Source: Anaerobutyricum hallii (GTDB taxonomy: Bacteria; Bacillota; Clostridia; Lachnospirales; Lachnospiraceae). Taken from it: a stretch of 64,000 nt of DNA. The stretch lies in NCBI RefSeq assembly GCF_900209925.1, contig NZ_LT907978.1, positions 480,001 to 544,000 on the forward strand, given 5' to 3'. Both the position numbers and the translations under genes were made by a program. Shown one piece after another: positions 50,599-59,766 of the stretch (positions within the stretch are counted from its first letter, which is position 1; the number at the start of each line of letters is the position of its first letter). The notes under the pieces were generated by a model. The model had not been told where the DNA came from. It saw only the letters and a program-made list of their open reading frames with translations, and ran no database searches.

Positions 50599-52968
50599 AT
50601 GGAGATGAAACAAAAAATAATGATTGTCGATGATGCAGAAATAAATCGTCAGATTTTGATGGCGATTCTTGGGGACAAATATGAATATGTACAGGCAGGA
50701 AATGGCTGTCAGGCAGTACATTTGCTCCAGCATGATCTTACAATAGATCTGATACTTTTAGATATCAATATGCCAGAAATGAATGGGTTTCAGGTATTAG
50801 AGCGAATGAACAAGTTTCATTGGATTGATGAGATTCCGGTAATCATAATTTCTTCGGAAGAGAAAAGAGATGTTATTGAGCGGGCGTACATTTTTGGAGC
50901 GGAAGATTATATACGAAGACCATTTGATTCTTTTATTGTGTGTAGACGTGTGCAGAATATACTGAATCTATATGCGAATCAGAAAAGGCTAAAGCAGATG
51001 GTTTCCGATCAGATTTATGAAAAAGAAGAGAATAACAATCTAATGATTGGTATTTTAAGCCATGTAGTGGAATTTAGAAACAGTGAAAGCGGAGAACATA
51101 TCCTTCATATCCGTATGGTAACAGAACGTTTATTGCGCCGATTGATTCAAAAAACGGATCAATATCAGTTGTCTGAGTCAGATATTGCCATGATTACAAC
51201 AGCAGCAGCTTTACATGATATCGGAAAAATAAATGTTCCGGAAAGTATTTTAAATAAACCAGGAAAATTAACACAAGAAGAATTTGAAATCATAAAGACA
51301 CATACGACGATTGGTGCGGATATTATTGATCAGATGATTAGTAAATCAGAAAAACCATTGTTGCGTATCGCATGGGAAATCTGTCGTTGGCATCATGAAC
51401 GGTGGGATGGACATGGATATCCGGATGGTCTGATTGGGGAACAGATTCCAATTTCAGCTCAGGTGGTTGCTTTGGCGGATGTGTATGATGCGCTAATTAG
51501 TAAGCGGTGTTATAAGAATGCTTATGACCATGAAACAGCAATGGATATGATTATGTCTGGTGAATGTGGGGCGTTCAATCCACTTCTCTTAAAATGTCTG
51601 TATGAAATATCACCAGAGCTTCGTATGGCAGTACAGGGTAATATGGGAGAGGAAGCATATCGTCAGGAGGCAGATCGTCTGGCAGCGGAGATAATGAAGA
51701 AAAAGAGTACACCATGCAGTGATCGGGCACAGTGTATGCTTGAATCTATGCAGGAACAGCTTGAATTTTTTGCTTCTTTAAATGGAGGGATTCAATTTGA
51801 ATATGATCATGTTTCCAGACTGGCAAATATAGTAAACTGGAACGAACCGCCACAATATCGTTATTCGGTTATGAATGTTGCAAATCAGAATTGTTTCAAA
51901 CATCTGAGTCAGAAAGATTTTCATCGCTTGAAAGATGCTTTAGATGTAACAACACCAGAAAATCGGGAATTTTCTATGAGTATCATGTTACCGCAGGGAA
52001 ATGATTATGAGTGGTGTGAGCTTCGAATGCATTCACTTTGGTCAGAATTGTCACCAGATCATTATATCGGAGCGGTGGGACAGTTAATTAAACCACAGCA
52101 TGTTACGCCGGAACTTCCTCTTCTAGATGGCCTTTCAGAAGGAGAAAACGCAGATGGAAAGAATATAAGGGTAGCATTCGAACAGCTTAAGCAGATTTTT
52201 GATATTGTTCGACTGGTAGATCCGGCTCATAATGCAGTCATGGAAATAGATGATAAGGGAGTATTGCGGCAGACAGGTCAGCACTGTGCCGCTTTTTGGG
52301 AGAACGGAGGAAACTGTGCAAACTGTATTTCAACGCGTGCTCTGTCACAGAAGACGATGCTGAATAAGTTAGAATTCACCAGAAGAGATATGTATTATGT
52401 CGTTGCAAAATATCTTTGCATCAACGGGACACCATGTGTGCTGGAGATGCTCTCTAAGATGAATGAAGGGCGTTGGATTGATGCAAATGGAACTAGATTT
52501 TTATTGGATAAAAGTCGTGGGGAGAATAGAGAACTTTTTTCTGATGCGTTAACTGGCGCATATTCCAGACGATATTTTGAGACATATCTTATGCATATGG
52601 AAGGGATGGAGTGCGTAGAAATTATAGATGTGGACCATTTCAAACAGGTGAATGATACATATGGACACTTAGCAGGCGATGTAGTGCTTAGGGATATTGC
52701 CGCAGCGATTCAGTCATGCATTCGAAGCACCGATATTTTGATTCGTTATGGTGGCGATGAATTTTTACTGCTTTTTCCTAAGATGTCTGAAAAACATATG
52801 CTGGAGAAGAACGAAAAAATCAAAAAAGCAGTTGAAAGTATCGTATTTACAGAATATCCGGATTTTCATGTAACGGTCAGTATTGGTGGTGTCTGTGGTG
52901 TACATCCGATTATGGAAGCGATTCATCAGGCAGATAAGCTGATGTATGAAAACAAGAGAACATTATAG
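50599..52968 (+). CDS. REC-HD-GYP-GGDEF response regulator
   Basis: The 789-residue protein combines a receiver domain (Asp in LLDINMPEMNG near 54), an HD-GYP phosphodiesterase (HDIGK near 205 and HHERWDGHGYPDGL near 264), a middle PAS-like region with a Cys-rich segment (CANCIS), and a C-terminal GGDEF domain with intact RYGGDEFLLLF near 719 and an RxxD inhibitory site (RSTD). It carries both opposing c-di-GMP activities under phospho-control, a rare combination. No partner kinase is adjacent. Ribosome site AAAGGAGA. Confidence 0.92.
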   Translation: MEMKQKIMIVDDAEINRQILMAILGDKYEYVQAGNGCQAVHLLQHDLTIDLILLDINMPEMNGFQVLERMNKFHWIDEIPVIIISSEEKRDVIERAYIFGAEDYIRRPFDSFIVCRRVQNILNLYANQKRLKQMVSDQIYEKEENNNLMIGILSHVVEFRNSESGEHILHIRMVTERLLRRLIQKTDQYQLSESDIAMITTAAALHDIGKINVPESILNKPGKLTQEEFEIIKTHTTIGADIIDQMISKSEKPLLRIAWEICRWHHERWDGHGYPDGLIGEQIPISAQVVALADVYDALISKRCYKNAYDHETAMDMIMSGECGAFNPLLLKCLYEISPELRMAVQGNMGEEAYRQEADRLAAEIMKKKSTPCSDRAQCMLESMQEQLEFFASLNGGIQFEYDHVSRLANIVNWNEPPQYRYSVMNVANQNCFKHLSQKDFHRLKDALDVTTPENREFSMSIMLPQGNDYEWCELRMHSLWSELSPDHYIGAVGQLIKPQHVTPELPLLDGLSEGENADGKNIRVAFEQLKQIFDIVRLVDPAHNAVMEIDDKGVLRQTGQHCAAFWENGGNCANCISTRALSQKTMLNKLEFTRRDMYYVVAKYLCINGTPCVLEMLSKMNEGRWIDANGTRFLLDKSRGENRELFSDALTGAYSRRYFETYLMHMEGMECVEIIDVDHFKQVNDTYGHLAGDVVLRDIAAAIQSCIRSTDILIRYGGDEFLLLFPKMSEKHMLEKNEKIKKAVESIVFTEYPDFHVTVSIGGVCGVHPIMEAIHQADKLMYENKRTL

Positions 52969-53016
52969 GAAAGATAAGTAGATATTAAAGTTTTAAGAAG
53001 AAGGTAAAAAAATCAT

Positions 53017-54063
53017 ATGAAGTGCAGAAAGACCAAAATATATATGTTATGTGTGATTCTGCTTTTTTCTTTTCTGCTAAGTGGCTGTTTGAGTAGTTCT
53101 GCTGCAGAGAAAAATGCAGATGGGACACAGGGAGAATCAGCACCAGTAGAATACCGTTGTATTTCAAACCCGGAAAGTAAGAAAAAGATTTATGTTATTT
53201 TAAAAAATTATCATGGAGCTTACTGGAAAACAGTAATTGAAGGGGTAGAAAAAGCCGCGCAAGAAGTGGATGCGGCAATTTATCTTGGGGGGATTGATAA
53301 TGAAACAGATATTTCCGGGCAGATACGTCTGATGAATGAGGCGATAGAGCAGGGAGCAGATGGGATATTGCTCGCACCGGCTAATTCCAATTCTCTGGTG
53401 GAAAGCTGTGAGAAAGCAAAGAAAAAGAATGTTTCGGTAGTGCTTATTGATTCTTCTATTAACAGTACAGAATTTGATGCGTGTTATATGACGGATAATA
53501 TAGATGCTGGCAAAATGGCGGCAAAAGAAATGATCAAGCTGCTTCAGGATGCCGGGAATTCTCCAACACAGCCATTAGAAGTTGGAGTTTTGTTATCAGC
53601 AGATACTTCTCAGGCAATGGTCAATCGGGTTTCGGGATTTTTGGAGGCATGGACACAGTATGCGCCATCGCAATGGGATATTGCCAAAGATATTTTCTTA
53701 AATGGAGGAGATATAGAAAAAGCACAGGCAGATGCAGCAGATTTGCTGGAAAAGAATAAAAATATAAAAGGTTTTTACGGATGTAATAATACATCGACAA
53801 TAGGAATCGCAAAAACGCTTGTAAAAGAAAAAAGAACAGACATTGTTATGGTCGGTTTTGATATGGCAAAAGAAACACAGCAATTCATTCAGGATGCAGA
53901 TTATCAGGGAGTTTCTTTATTACAAAAACAAGACCAGATGGGGTATTTGGGGATACATTCGTTAGTTTCTTTAATTAAAGGGGAAAGATTAGAACAAAAA
54001 TTTTTTGATACCGGGGTTATTATGGTTAATTCATATTATCTTATGGAGAAAGGTGTTTCATGA
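53017..54063 (+). CDS. Sugar-binding-type lipoprotein
   Basis: The 348-residue protein starts with a lipoprotein signal (hydrophobic stretch, LLSGC at the lipobox near 23). A periplasmic-binding-protein fold of the ribose-binding/LacI-like group follows (GAYWKTVIEGVEKAAQEV, GADGILLAPAN, DIVMVGFDMA). There is no ABC transporter gene next to it. It overlaps the following GGDEF gene by 4 nt, so it may present a bound ligand to that membrane cyclase. Confidence 0.9.
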   Translation: MKCRKTKIYMLCVILLFSFLLSGCLSSSAAEKNADGTQGESAPVEYRCISNPESKKKIYVILKNYHGAYWKTVIEGVEKAAQEVDAAIYLGGIDNETDISGQIRLMNEAIEQGADGILLAPANSNSLVESCEKAKKKNVSVVLIDSSINSTEFDACYMTDNIDAGKMAAKEMIKLLQDAGNSPTQPLEVGVLLSADTSQAMVNRVSGFLEAWTQYAPSQWDIAKDIFLNGGDIEKAQADAADLLEKNKNIKGFYGCNNTSTIGIAKTLVKEKRTDIVMVGFDMAKETQQFIQDADYQGVSLLQKQDQMGYLGIHSLVSLIKGERLEQKFFDTGVIMVNSYYLMEKGVS

Positions 54064-55523
54064 AAAATCAAAAAAAGAGCAGGAAAAAGAAAGGGGTATT
54101 GCTGGCTCTTTATCTGACAGTATGTCTGCTAATTATTGTGTCCGCATATTTTCGTCTGAGTAAAATTGCGCAGAACTTTAATACACAGCATTTAGAATTA
54201 ATTACCGGATTGTATGCAGAAAAAATGAATGAAGAGATGGATTATCTTCAGAATTTTGTGGAAGAAGATGTGAAGATGATTCAGGCGATGGAAGATAAAG
54301 ATCCGGACAAGATTCAGAAAAGTCTGGAAAAAAATCTGAATCAGACAATGTTTTGTAATATCGGATTTATTATGAAAAATGGAGAAGTCCATGGAAGTAA
54401 ATGTGCAGTTTCAGATATTAAAAAGAAAAATCTGGATAATCAGGCTTTAACTGCAAGAACATCCTTTAATTCTGATCCATATCAATCGAGTGAAACAGGA
54501 AATATGATTATAACAGTTTTTGTTCCGGTAGCAGATTTCTCTCAGATCCATATGCTGTATGTGTCAGTGATGATAGAGCAGCTTAGACAGTTAGGAGTCT
54601 ATGAACTTTTACAGGGGAAGATCAGTGTTCATCTGTTAAAAGCAGATTCTGAAAATTTTATCACCTGTATTAGCAGTGATAATTCCAGTGCAGCCGGAGA
54701 TTGGAATAATCTTTTACTTCAGCAGAAATATTTTGAATATAATGAGGGATATTCGTATAAACAATGGATCAGTGATATGCGTTCAGGGAAAAAAGAAGGC
54801 AGGTTTGCAGCAAAGATTCGGGGAGAAGACTCGACAATATCTTACAGGAGTATTTCCAGTATGCCGGGATGGTATGTTGTTGTCGAACTGGCAAATAAAA
54901 ATATTTCAAATATTACTCAGCATTTTTCAGCATGGGGCGGGCTTTATGGAAGTATATTAGTTGGTCTTACAATTTTATATATGCTCACAATTTTAATATG
55001 GGAGAAAAAAGATAAAAAACGATACATTGGTCTGTCCAGTACGGATGCATTGACAGGAGTCCTGAATCGCAGAGCTTTCCGGGCAGATGTTGAACATGAG
55101 CTTAGAAAGAAAGAATCGGGGATATTCCTGTTTATCGATGTAGATAATTTTAAATCTTATAATGACACCTATGGTCATAGTAATGGAGACCTTTGTCTGA
55201 AGTATTTTGCGCAGACCATGCAGGAGTGTTTTCCGAAAGACAGCATACTTGGCAGGTATGGCGGAGATGAATTTGTTGCATATCTGAAAAATGTAAAACC
55301 AGAAACTGTTTATGCCTGTATGGAAAGCTTTCAGAAGAAGATTTCTCATTTTACCCTTTCGACAGGTGAGGTAGTAGAATTGTCTGCCAGTGCAGGAGGA
55401 GTAATTTTCCCTGAACAGGGAGAAGACTTTATATCTTTATGTAAAAATGCAGATGCTGTCCTCTACGATATAAAACAGAATGGAAAAGCAGTATTTAAGA
55501 TGAAATCAGATAAAATAAGATAA
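54060..55523 (+). CDS. Membrane diguanylate cyclase with extracytoplasmic sensor
   Basis: The 487-residue protein has a membrane helix at residues 13-32, an extracytoplasmic CACHE-like domain to about 290, a second helix (GLYGSILVGLTILYMLTILI, 20 residues) and a GGDEF domain with DALTGVLNRRAF and the intact motif RYGGDEFVAYL near 400. No RxxD site at the standard position. Coupling to the upstream binding protein suggests that a small extracellular ligand controls c-di-GMP synthesis. It ends the operon before a strong terminator. Confidence 0.92.
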   Translation: MKNQKKSRKKKGVLLALYLTVCLLIIVSAYFRLSKIAQNFNTQHLELITGLYAEKMNEEMDYLQNFVEEDVKMIQAMEDKDPDKIQKSLEKNLNQTMFCNIGFIMKNGEVHGSKCAVSDIKKKNLDNQALTARTSFNSDPYQSSETGNMIITVFVPVADFSQIHMLYVSVMIEQLRQLGVYELLQGKISVHLLKADSENFITCISSDNSSAAGDWNNLLLQQKYFEYNEGYSYKQWISDMRSGKKEGRFAAKIRGEDSTISYRSISSMPGWYVVVELANKNISNITQHFSAWGGLYGSILVGLTILYMLTILIWEKKDKKRYIGLSSTDALTGVLNRRAFRADVEHELRKKESGIFLFIDVDNFKSYNDTYGHSNGDLCLKYFAQTMQECFPKDSILGRYGGDEFVAYLKNVKPETVYACMESFQKKISHFTLSTGEVVELSASAGGVIFPEQGEDFISLCKNADAVLYDIKQNGKAVFKMKSDKIR

Positions 55524-55528
55524 AAAAT

Positions 55529-55578
55529 AAAAAGTCTGATCGAGCAGAGAACTTTATATCTGCTCGATCGGACTTTTT
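55529..55578. terminator. Bidirectional terminator ending the c-di-GMP operon
   Basis: A nearly perfect 20-bp stem (left arm 55529-55548, right arm 55559-55578; core GATCGAGCAGA) is flanked by A and T runs on opposite sides. It serves this operon and the convergent AAA ATPase gene. Confidence 0.9.
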
Positions 55579-55607
55579 ATATAATGAATCAAAGTTATGA
55601 ATCAAAG

Positions 55608-57095
55608 TTATAAAAGCAATTCTTTTACCATTTCTCCGGTAAAAACGACCTGTTTTAAATGATCCACTTCAATCTGATATAATGCATTCGCTACGATATG
55701 CTCTGCAGCCTGTTCTAAGTCACGAATACCTGTAGTATCGGAAAAGATATCAATTACGGTGTCTAATGCCTCATCCGTCATGATACATTCCCCTTCATGT
55801 AAGCCGATTCGTTTGAGAACTTTAGGAAGAGCAAATTTAGAGAAGATAGCCTTCTTTTCTTCCGGTGTATAATCCGGAATATCAATGACAGCAAAGCGGG
55901 ACATTAAAGGACTGCTGATCTGACTCTTATCATTGGCAGTTGCGATCGGATAAACTCCAACAGTAGGAATCATACATTCCATGTAATTGTCAGTAAAGCC
56001 AAGGTTATCTAATAAAGTCAGAAGAACATCAGCAGGATTACCAGTTCCCTTACCAGAGTTTGCCTTATCAAGCTCGTTAATAATAAAAACGAGGTTAGAT
56101 TCTCCAGCCATTGAAAAAGCATCCATGATAATTCCAGGCTTTGCATTCGCATAAATACGGGAACTTCCGGTTAACTGTTCAGGATCATTGATTGAACTCA
56201 TATCCAAAGTTGTCCATGGAAGCTTTAAAATACGGGCAACAGCGTAAGCAATCTGAGACTTTCCGGTACCGGCAGGTCCTACAAGTAAAAGACCATAAGC
56301 AGGAAGAGTATGTGTACGGTTAATCTGGATAATCGTCTCAATAATTCTCTGCTTTACACGCTCCATTCCATAGAGTTCTTCATCGAGAATCCGTCGTGCT
56401 TCCTCAGGATCGATAGATTTAAAATAATCACTTTTCCATTGGATATTCATCATAATAGATAAAGCACGCTGGGCATGGCGTCGTTCCTCTGGAGAAACTT
56501 CGCGTGAACGGGCAACAGCAAGGTTTCTTCTGGCCCACAGGCGGATATTGTCAGGAAGCGTCCTTCCGGCGCAAGTCATAAAGTCTGTAATGCTCTGAAG
56601 ACTGGTGAGCTTCATCTCATCACTGTCTTCTTCCTCTGTAGTTATCTCAGAAGTTTCCTCCACAGGAGCGCTGCTTGCAAAAAGACGCTCGATCATAAAC
56701 TGTAAAAAGCCATCTTCCGCAGATAATTTCGTTCTTCCCCCAAAAGAAATTTCCTGAATTTTATAAACTGCATATCCTTGTGCAGTATTTTTACCGGAAA
56801 GCTGGATGTGAATATGGTGTTCGCCAAGCCATTTTAAAAGACTGACAAAACGAGCATCTACTTTTAAGATATCTGCGCTGATCGTACCATCTTCTTCTTC
56901 AAACTCAAATGTAGTCTGTTTATTTGGATTTGCAAAAATACCAAATGAATGATGTTTCCATTCTCTTTTTGTATTGTCAATTATAAGAATCGGATTTTCC
57001 GGTGAAGCATGATCATTATCTGAATAGACCATGGTATATGTACAGCGTACAGGCTCTTTTTTTGCCTGCATATTACTAAAATCAAATACTGGCAT
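55608..57095 (-). CDS. Lon-like AAA ATPase without protease domain
   Basis: The 495-residue protein has a unique N-terminal ~220 residues (partly beta, with an acidic linker TTEEEDSDE near 153) and a Lon-type AAA domain: LDEELYGMERVKQRI, Walker A GPAGTGKS at 273-280, Walker B-like NLVFIINELDKA, sensor TANDKSQ and arginine-finger region SRFAVIDIPDY. There is no C-terminal Ser-Lys protease domain. It may remodel proteins or move substrates for a partner. It is a single-gene unit divergent from nothing obvious; the ddh gene lies 40 bp upstream in the same direction. Confidence 0.88.
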   Translation of the reverse strand: MPVFDFSNMQAKKEPVRCTYTMVYSDNDHASPENPILIIDNTKREWKHHSFGIFANPNKQTTFEFEEEDGTISADILKVDARFVSLLKWLGEHHIHIQLSGKNTAQGYAVYKIQEISFGGRTKLSAEDGFLQFMIERLFASSAPVEETSEITTEEEDSDEMKLTSLQSITDFMTCAGRTLPDNIRLWARRNLAVARSREVSPEERRHAQRALSIMMNIQWKSDYFKSIDPEEARRILDEELYGMERVKQRIIETIIQINRTHTLPAYGLLLVGPAGTGKSQIAYAVARILKLPWTTLDMSSINDPEQLTGSSRIYANAKPGIIMDAFSMAGESNLVFIINELDKANSGKGTGNPADVLLTLLDNLGFTDNYMECMIPTVGVYPIATANDKSQISSPLMSRFAVIDIPDYTPEEKKAIFSKFALPKVLKRIGLHEGECIMTDEALDTVIDIFSDTTGIRDLEQAAEHIVANALYQIEVDHLKQVVFTGEMVKELLL

Positions 57096-57135
57096 GATGG
57101 TTTAAAAGTCCCTCCTTGAATTTCAATATATAAGA

Positions 57136-58122
57136 TTATAACATCTTAGCTCTTAACTCTTCCGGAGTCATCTGAGATAACATTGCCGGCGCGATATCAA
57201 ATACACTTCTGGCACCAGATTCACCTTTTACAGAAAGTCTGTGAGCAGCACGTGCATAAGCAACAAGTACACTTCCTGTAAACTCTGGGTTCGAATCAAG
57301 TTTTAAAGAGTATTCGATAACATGTTTGTTACCCTCACATCCTGTTTCACCAGTACGGATAACGAAACCACCATGTGGCATCTTACTATGATGTGCTTTT
57401 AATTCCTCTTCGGTAATAAATGTTACAGTTGTATCGTAGTCAGAGAAGTAATTAGGCATTGTTTTAATTGCCGTTTCAATAGCTGCTTTATCAGCACCTT
57501 CTTCCGGAACAACATAGCACTCTCTTAAATGCTTCTGTCTTGTCGTAAGTTCTGGTTCACTTCCACTTCTTACCTGCTCCACAGCATCTTCAATAGGAAC
57601 TGTGTACTGGATTGCATTTTTAACCCCTTCAATACGGCGAATCGCATCAGAATGTCCCTGACTTACACCCTTGCCCCAGAAAGTATAAGTACTTCCCTGT
57701 ACAAGAATGGACTCGGCATACAAACGATTTAAAGAAAACATTCCAGGATCCCAGCCGACAGAAATAATACTGATCTTATTCCCTTTTTTTGAAGCATTAT
57801 CCATAGCAGCAAAATATTCAGGAATCTTTGCGTGGGTATCAAAACTATCAATCGTATTAAAAGAAGCAGCCACTTCCGGTCCAATAACAGGAAGATCTGT
57901 TGCAGAACCACCACAAAGAATCATTACGTCAATCTTATCTTTCATAGATGCCATCTCATCAAAATGCTTCACAGCGGCACTCTCTGTCTGAATAGATACA
58001 GTAGCAGGATCTCTTCTTGTAAATACCGCCGTCAATTCCATATCATCATTACGCTTAATCGACTGCTCCACACCACGACCAATATTACCATAACCTACAA
58101 TACCAATCTTGATTTTGTTCAT
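57136..58122 (-). CDS. ddh: meso-Diaminopimelate dehydrogenase
   Basis: The 328-residue enzyme matches Ddh throughout: Rossmann motif IGIVGYGNIGRGVEQ, FTRRDP, CGGSATDLP, SVGWDPGMFSLNRLYAE (17 residues) and KGVSQGHSDAIRRI. It reduces tetrahydrodipicolinate with ammonia and NADPH to meso-diaminopimelate in one step, for lysine and peptidoglycan. Its presence fits Lachnospiraceae, which use the dehydrogenase or aminotransferase route. It is probably core chromosome. Confidence 0.97.
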   Translation of the reverse strand: MNKIKIGIVGYGNIGRGVEQSIKRNDDMELTAVFTRRDPATVSIQTESAAVKHFDEMASMKDKIDVMILCGGSATDLPVIGPEVAASFNTIDSFDTHAKIPEYFAAMDNASKKGNKISIISVGWDPGMFSLNRLYAESILVQGSTYTFWGKGVSQGHSDAIRRIEGVKNAIQYTVPIEDAVEQVRSGSEPELTTRQKHLRECYVVPEEGADKAAIETAIKTMPNYFSDYDTTVTFITEEELKAHHSKMPHGGFVIRTGETGCEGNKHVIEYSLKLDSNPEFTGSVLVAYARAAHRLSVKGESGARSVFDIAPAMLSQMTPEELRAKML

Positions 58123-58349
58123 TATTCTACCTCACTTATTATTTTATATACTTTTATATGCTTTCATAATCTCCCTTTGAGATGTAAGCTTATGATACAT
58201 TGCAAAACTGCATAGCGAAAAAATGCAGAGTCTGCTGTTTGATTATAACATACAGAAGTAAAAAAATGGAGAAAAAAGTTTTGATTAATAAAAAATTCAA
58301 GAATGTCCCGGAATTTTTCATAGCACTTGCCGGCATCTAAAAACAACAC

Positions 58350-58419
58350 CGTCTCTTTTAGCAGGAGTATGTTATAATGAAAATAGGAACAAAAAGATTC
58401 TAAGAATACCAAGGTATTC
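58350..58419 (+). promoter_or_regulatory. Promoter region with palindrome before the YjbR-MGMT gene
   Basis: TATAAT (58373-58378) is a good -10 with only a weak -35. GAATACC-AA-GGTATTC (58404-58419) is a perfect palindrome downstream of the start point, a possible operator. The remaining 58123-58349 shows nothing recognisable. Confidence 0.45.
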
Positions 58420-58447
58420 CTGAATAAAAAATATTGGAGAATTTTGT

Positions 58448-59092
58448 ATGATTACAAGAAAAGAAGCAATTGAATATGGTCTGTCCTTTCCACATACATA
58501 TGTAGATGCTCCGTTTCGCGATCCGAACTGGCAGCTCATCAGAGTAAAAGAAAGCAAAAAAGTGTTTTTATGGATATATGAAAAAGATGGATTTGTTCAG
58601 TTAAATGTAAAAGTAGAACCAGAATGGAGAGATTTCTGGAGAGAAGTATACCCATCGGTCATTCCGGGATATCATCAAAATAAAAAGCACTGGAATACAA
58701 TAATACTTGATGGAACAATACCTGTAAAAGAAATTAAACGAATGATTACAGAAAGTTATGAACTGATAACAGACAGTCCAACAAAACGAATTTATGAAGC
58801 AGTCAAACGTATTCCAAAAGGTCATGTAGCAACTTATGGGCAGGTAGCGGCTATGGCAGGCAATCCAAAGATGTCACGTGCAGTTGGAAATGCTCTTCAT
58901 AAAAATCCTGATCTGGAAACAATCCCCTGTTTTCGAGTGGTAAACTCCAAAGGAGAACTTGCAGAGGCTTTTGTATTTGGAGGGGAAGGAGAGCAGGCAA
59001 AACGTTTGGAAGAAGATGGTGTGGAAGTAAAAAATGGAAAAGTTGATTTAAAACAATATGGAATATCTTTAACTACTAATTTGCTAGACTAA
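58448..59092 (+). CDS. YjbR/MmcQ-MGMT fusion with PCFRV active site
   Basis: The 214-residue protein fuses a YjbR/MmcQ-like DNA-binding domain (residues 1-105; GLSFPHTYVDAPFRDPNW) to an alkyltransferase domain (about 110-195; IPKGHVATYGQVAAMAG, RAVGNAL). The active-site signature is PCFRV at 160-164 instead of PCHRV: the alkyl-acceptor Cys is kept but the His that activates it is Phe. It may be a weak methyltransferase or a lesion binder like ATL proteins. The last seven codons form one arm of a long palindrome. Confidence 0.88.
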   Translation: MITRKEAIEYGLSFPHTYVDAPFRDPNWQLIRVKESKKVFLWIYEKDGFVQLNVKVEPEWRDFWREVYPSVIPGYHQNKKHWNTIILDGTIPVKEIKRMITESYELITDSPTKRIYEAVKRIPKGHVATYGQVAAMAGNPKMSRAVGNALHKNPDLETIPCFRVVNSKGELAEAFVFGGEGEQAKRLEEDGVEVKNGKVDLKQYGISLTTNLLD

Positions 59093-59251
59093 AGAGACGA
59101 AAACCAGAAATTTGAGATAGAAAAAATGTGAAGATAGTCGCGGCATAGAAAATGCCTTTTCGGCATTTTTACTGGCTCCGACATCACATTTTTTCTATCT
59201 CAAATTTCTGGTTTTCTGTTCTTTGGCTCCAGATGGAAATTAGTAGTTAAA
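59068..59251. repeat. 184-bp nested palindromic element
   Basis: Perfect 33-bp inner arms (59099-59131 and 59184-59216) lie inside perfect 15-bp outer arms (59068-59082 and 59237-59251). The centre has an AAATGCC/GGCATTT hairpin with T run. The left outer arm codes for the end of the YjbR-MGMT protein. It could be a MITE-like element or a large terminator structure. Confidence 0.85.
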
Positions 59252-59261
59252 TCTTGGAAGG

Positions 59262-59350
59262 GAATAAGGGGATTGTCCAGAAGTTTATGGTTTGTATTTG
59301 GAGTGAAAATCTCCAGAAGAGGAATATCTTCTTACGGAATTATAATTGAA
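59262..59350 (+). pseudogene. Short gene remnant, inverted copy at 59650-59760
   Basis: The plus-strand peptide GIVQKFMVCIWSENLQ resembles the minus-strand peptide EIVQKAMVFIQIKTPD encoded around 59690-59745. Both end shortly after. They seem to be two decayed, oppositely oriented copies of the same gene end, with a palindromic element and about 130 bp of unassigned sequence between them. I do not recognise the parent gene. Confidence 0.45.
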
Positions 59351-59355
59351 CTTCT

Positions 59356-59522
59356 AAAGAAAAAAGAATTGTTATACGTTTGATTTTGTTCCGTTGCGCT
59401 AAACGCTTCATTTTGCCTCAAAAAACGAAAATTTCGGAAAAACGGGTCCGAAGTTTTCAGAGTCAAAATTCCACAGCGCAAAGTCACAAAATGCAATACG
59501 TATAACAATTCTTTTTTTCTTT
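59356..59522. repeat. 167-bp palindromic element
   Basis: Outer arms 59356-59379 and 59498-59522 (AAAGAAAAAAGAATTGTTAT and its complement, one base longer on the right) continue into imperfect inner arms (TTTTGT-N4-TTGCGCT on the left and its complement near 59480). The sequence is unrelated to the other palindromes in the window. No coding capacity. Confidence 0.8.
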
Positions 59523-59766
59523 CTCGTAGTTCACTTACAATTCAGCATAAAAATGTGTTTCAGCGGCTGACAGTTTTGATAGCAAATAGCAAACTAGTGA
59601 TTTGGGTTGGAAAGAGAAGGGGGATTCTTTGGAAGATTATGATTTTTAATCAAATAACTATTTCTCCATAAGAAAATATTCCTTGTCTGGAGTCTTTATT
59701 TGGATGAAAACCATAGCCTTCTGGACAATCTCCTCATTCTCACCGATTGTGGATTTAGATAGTCAG

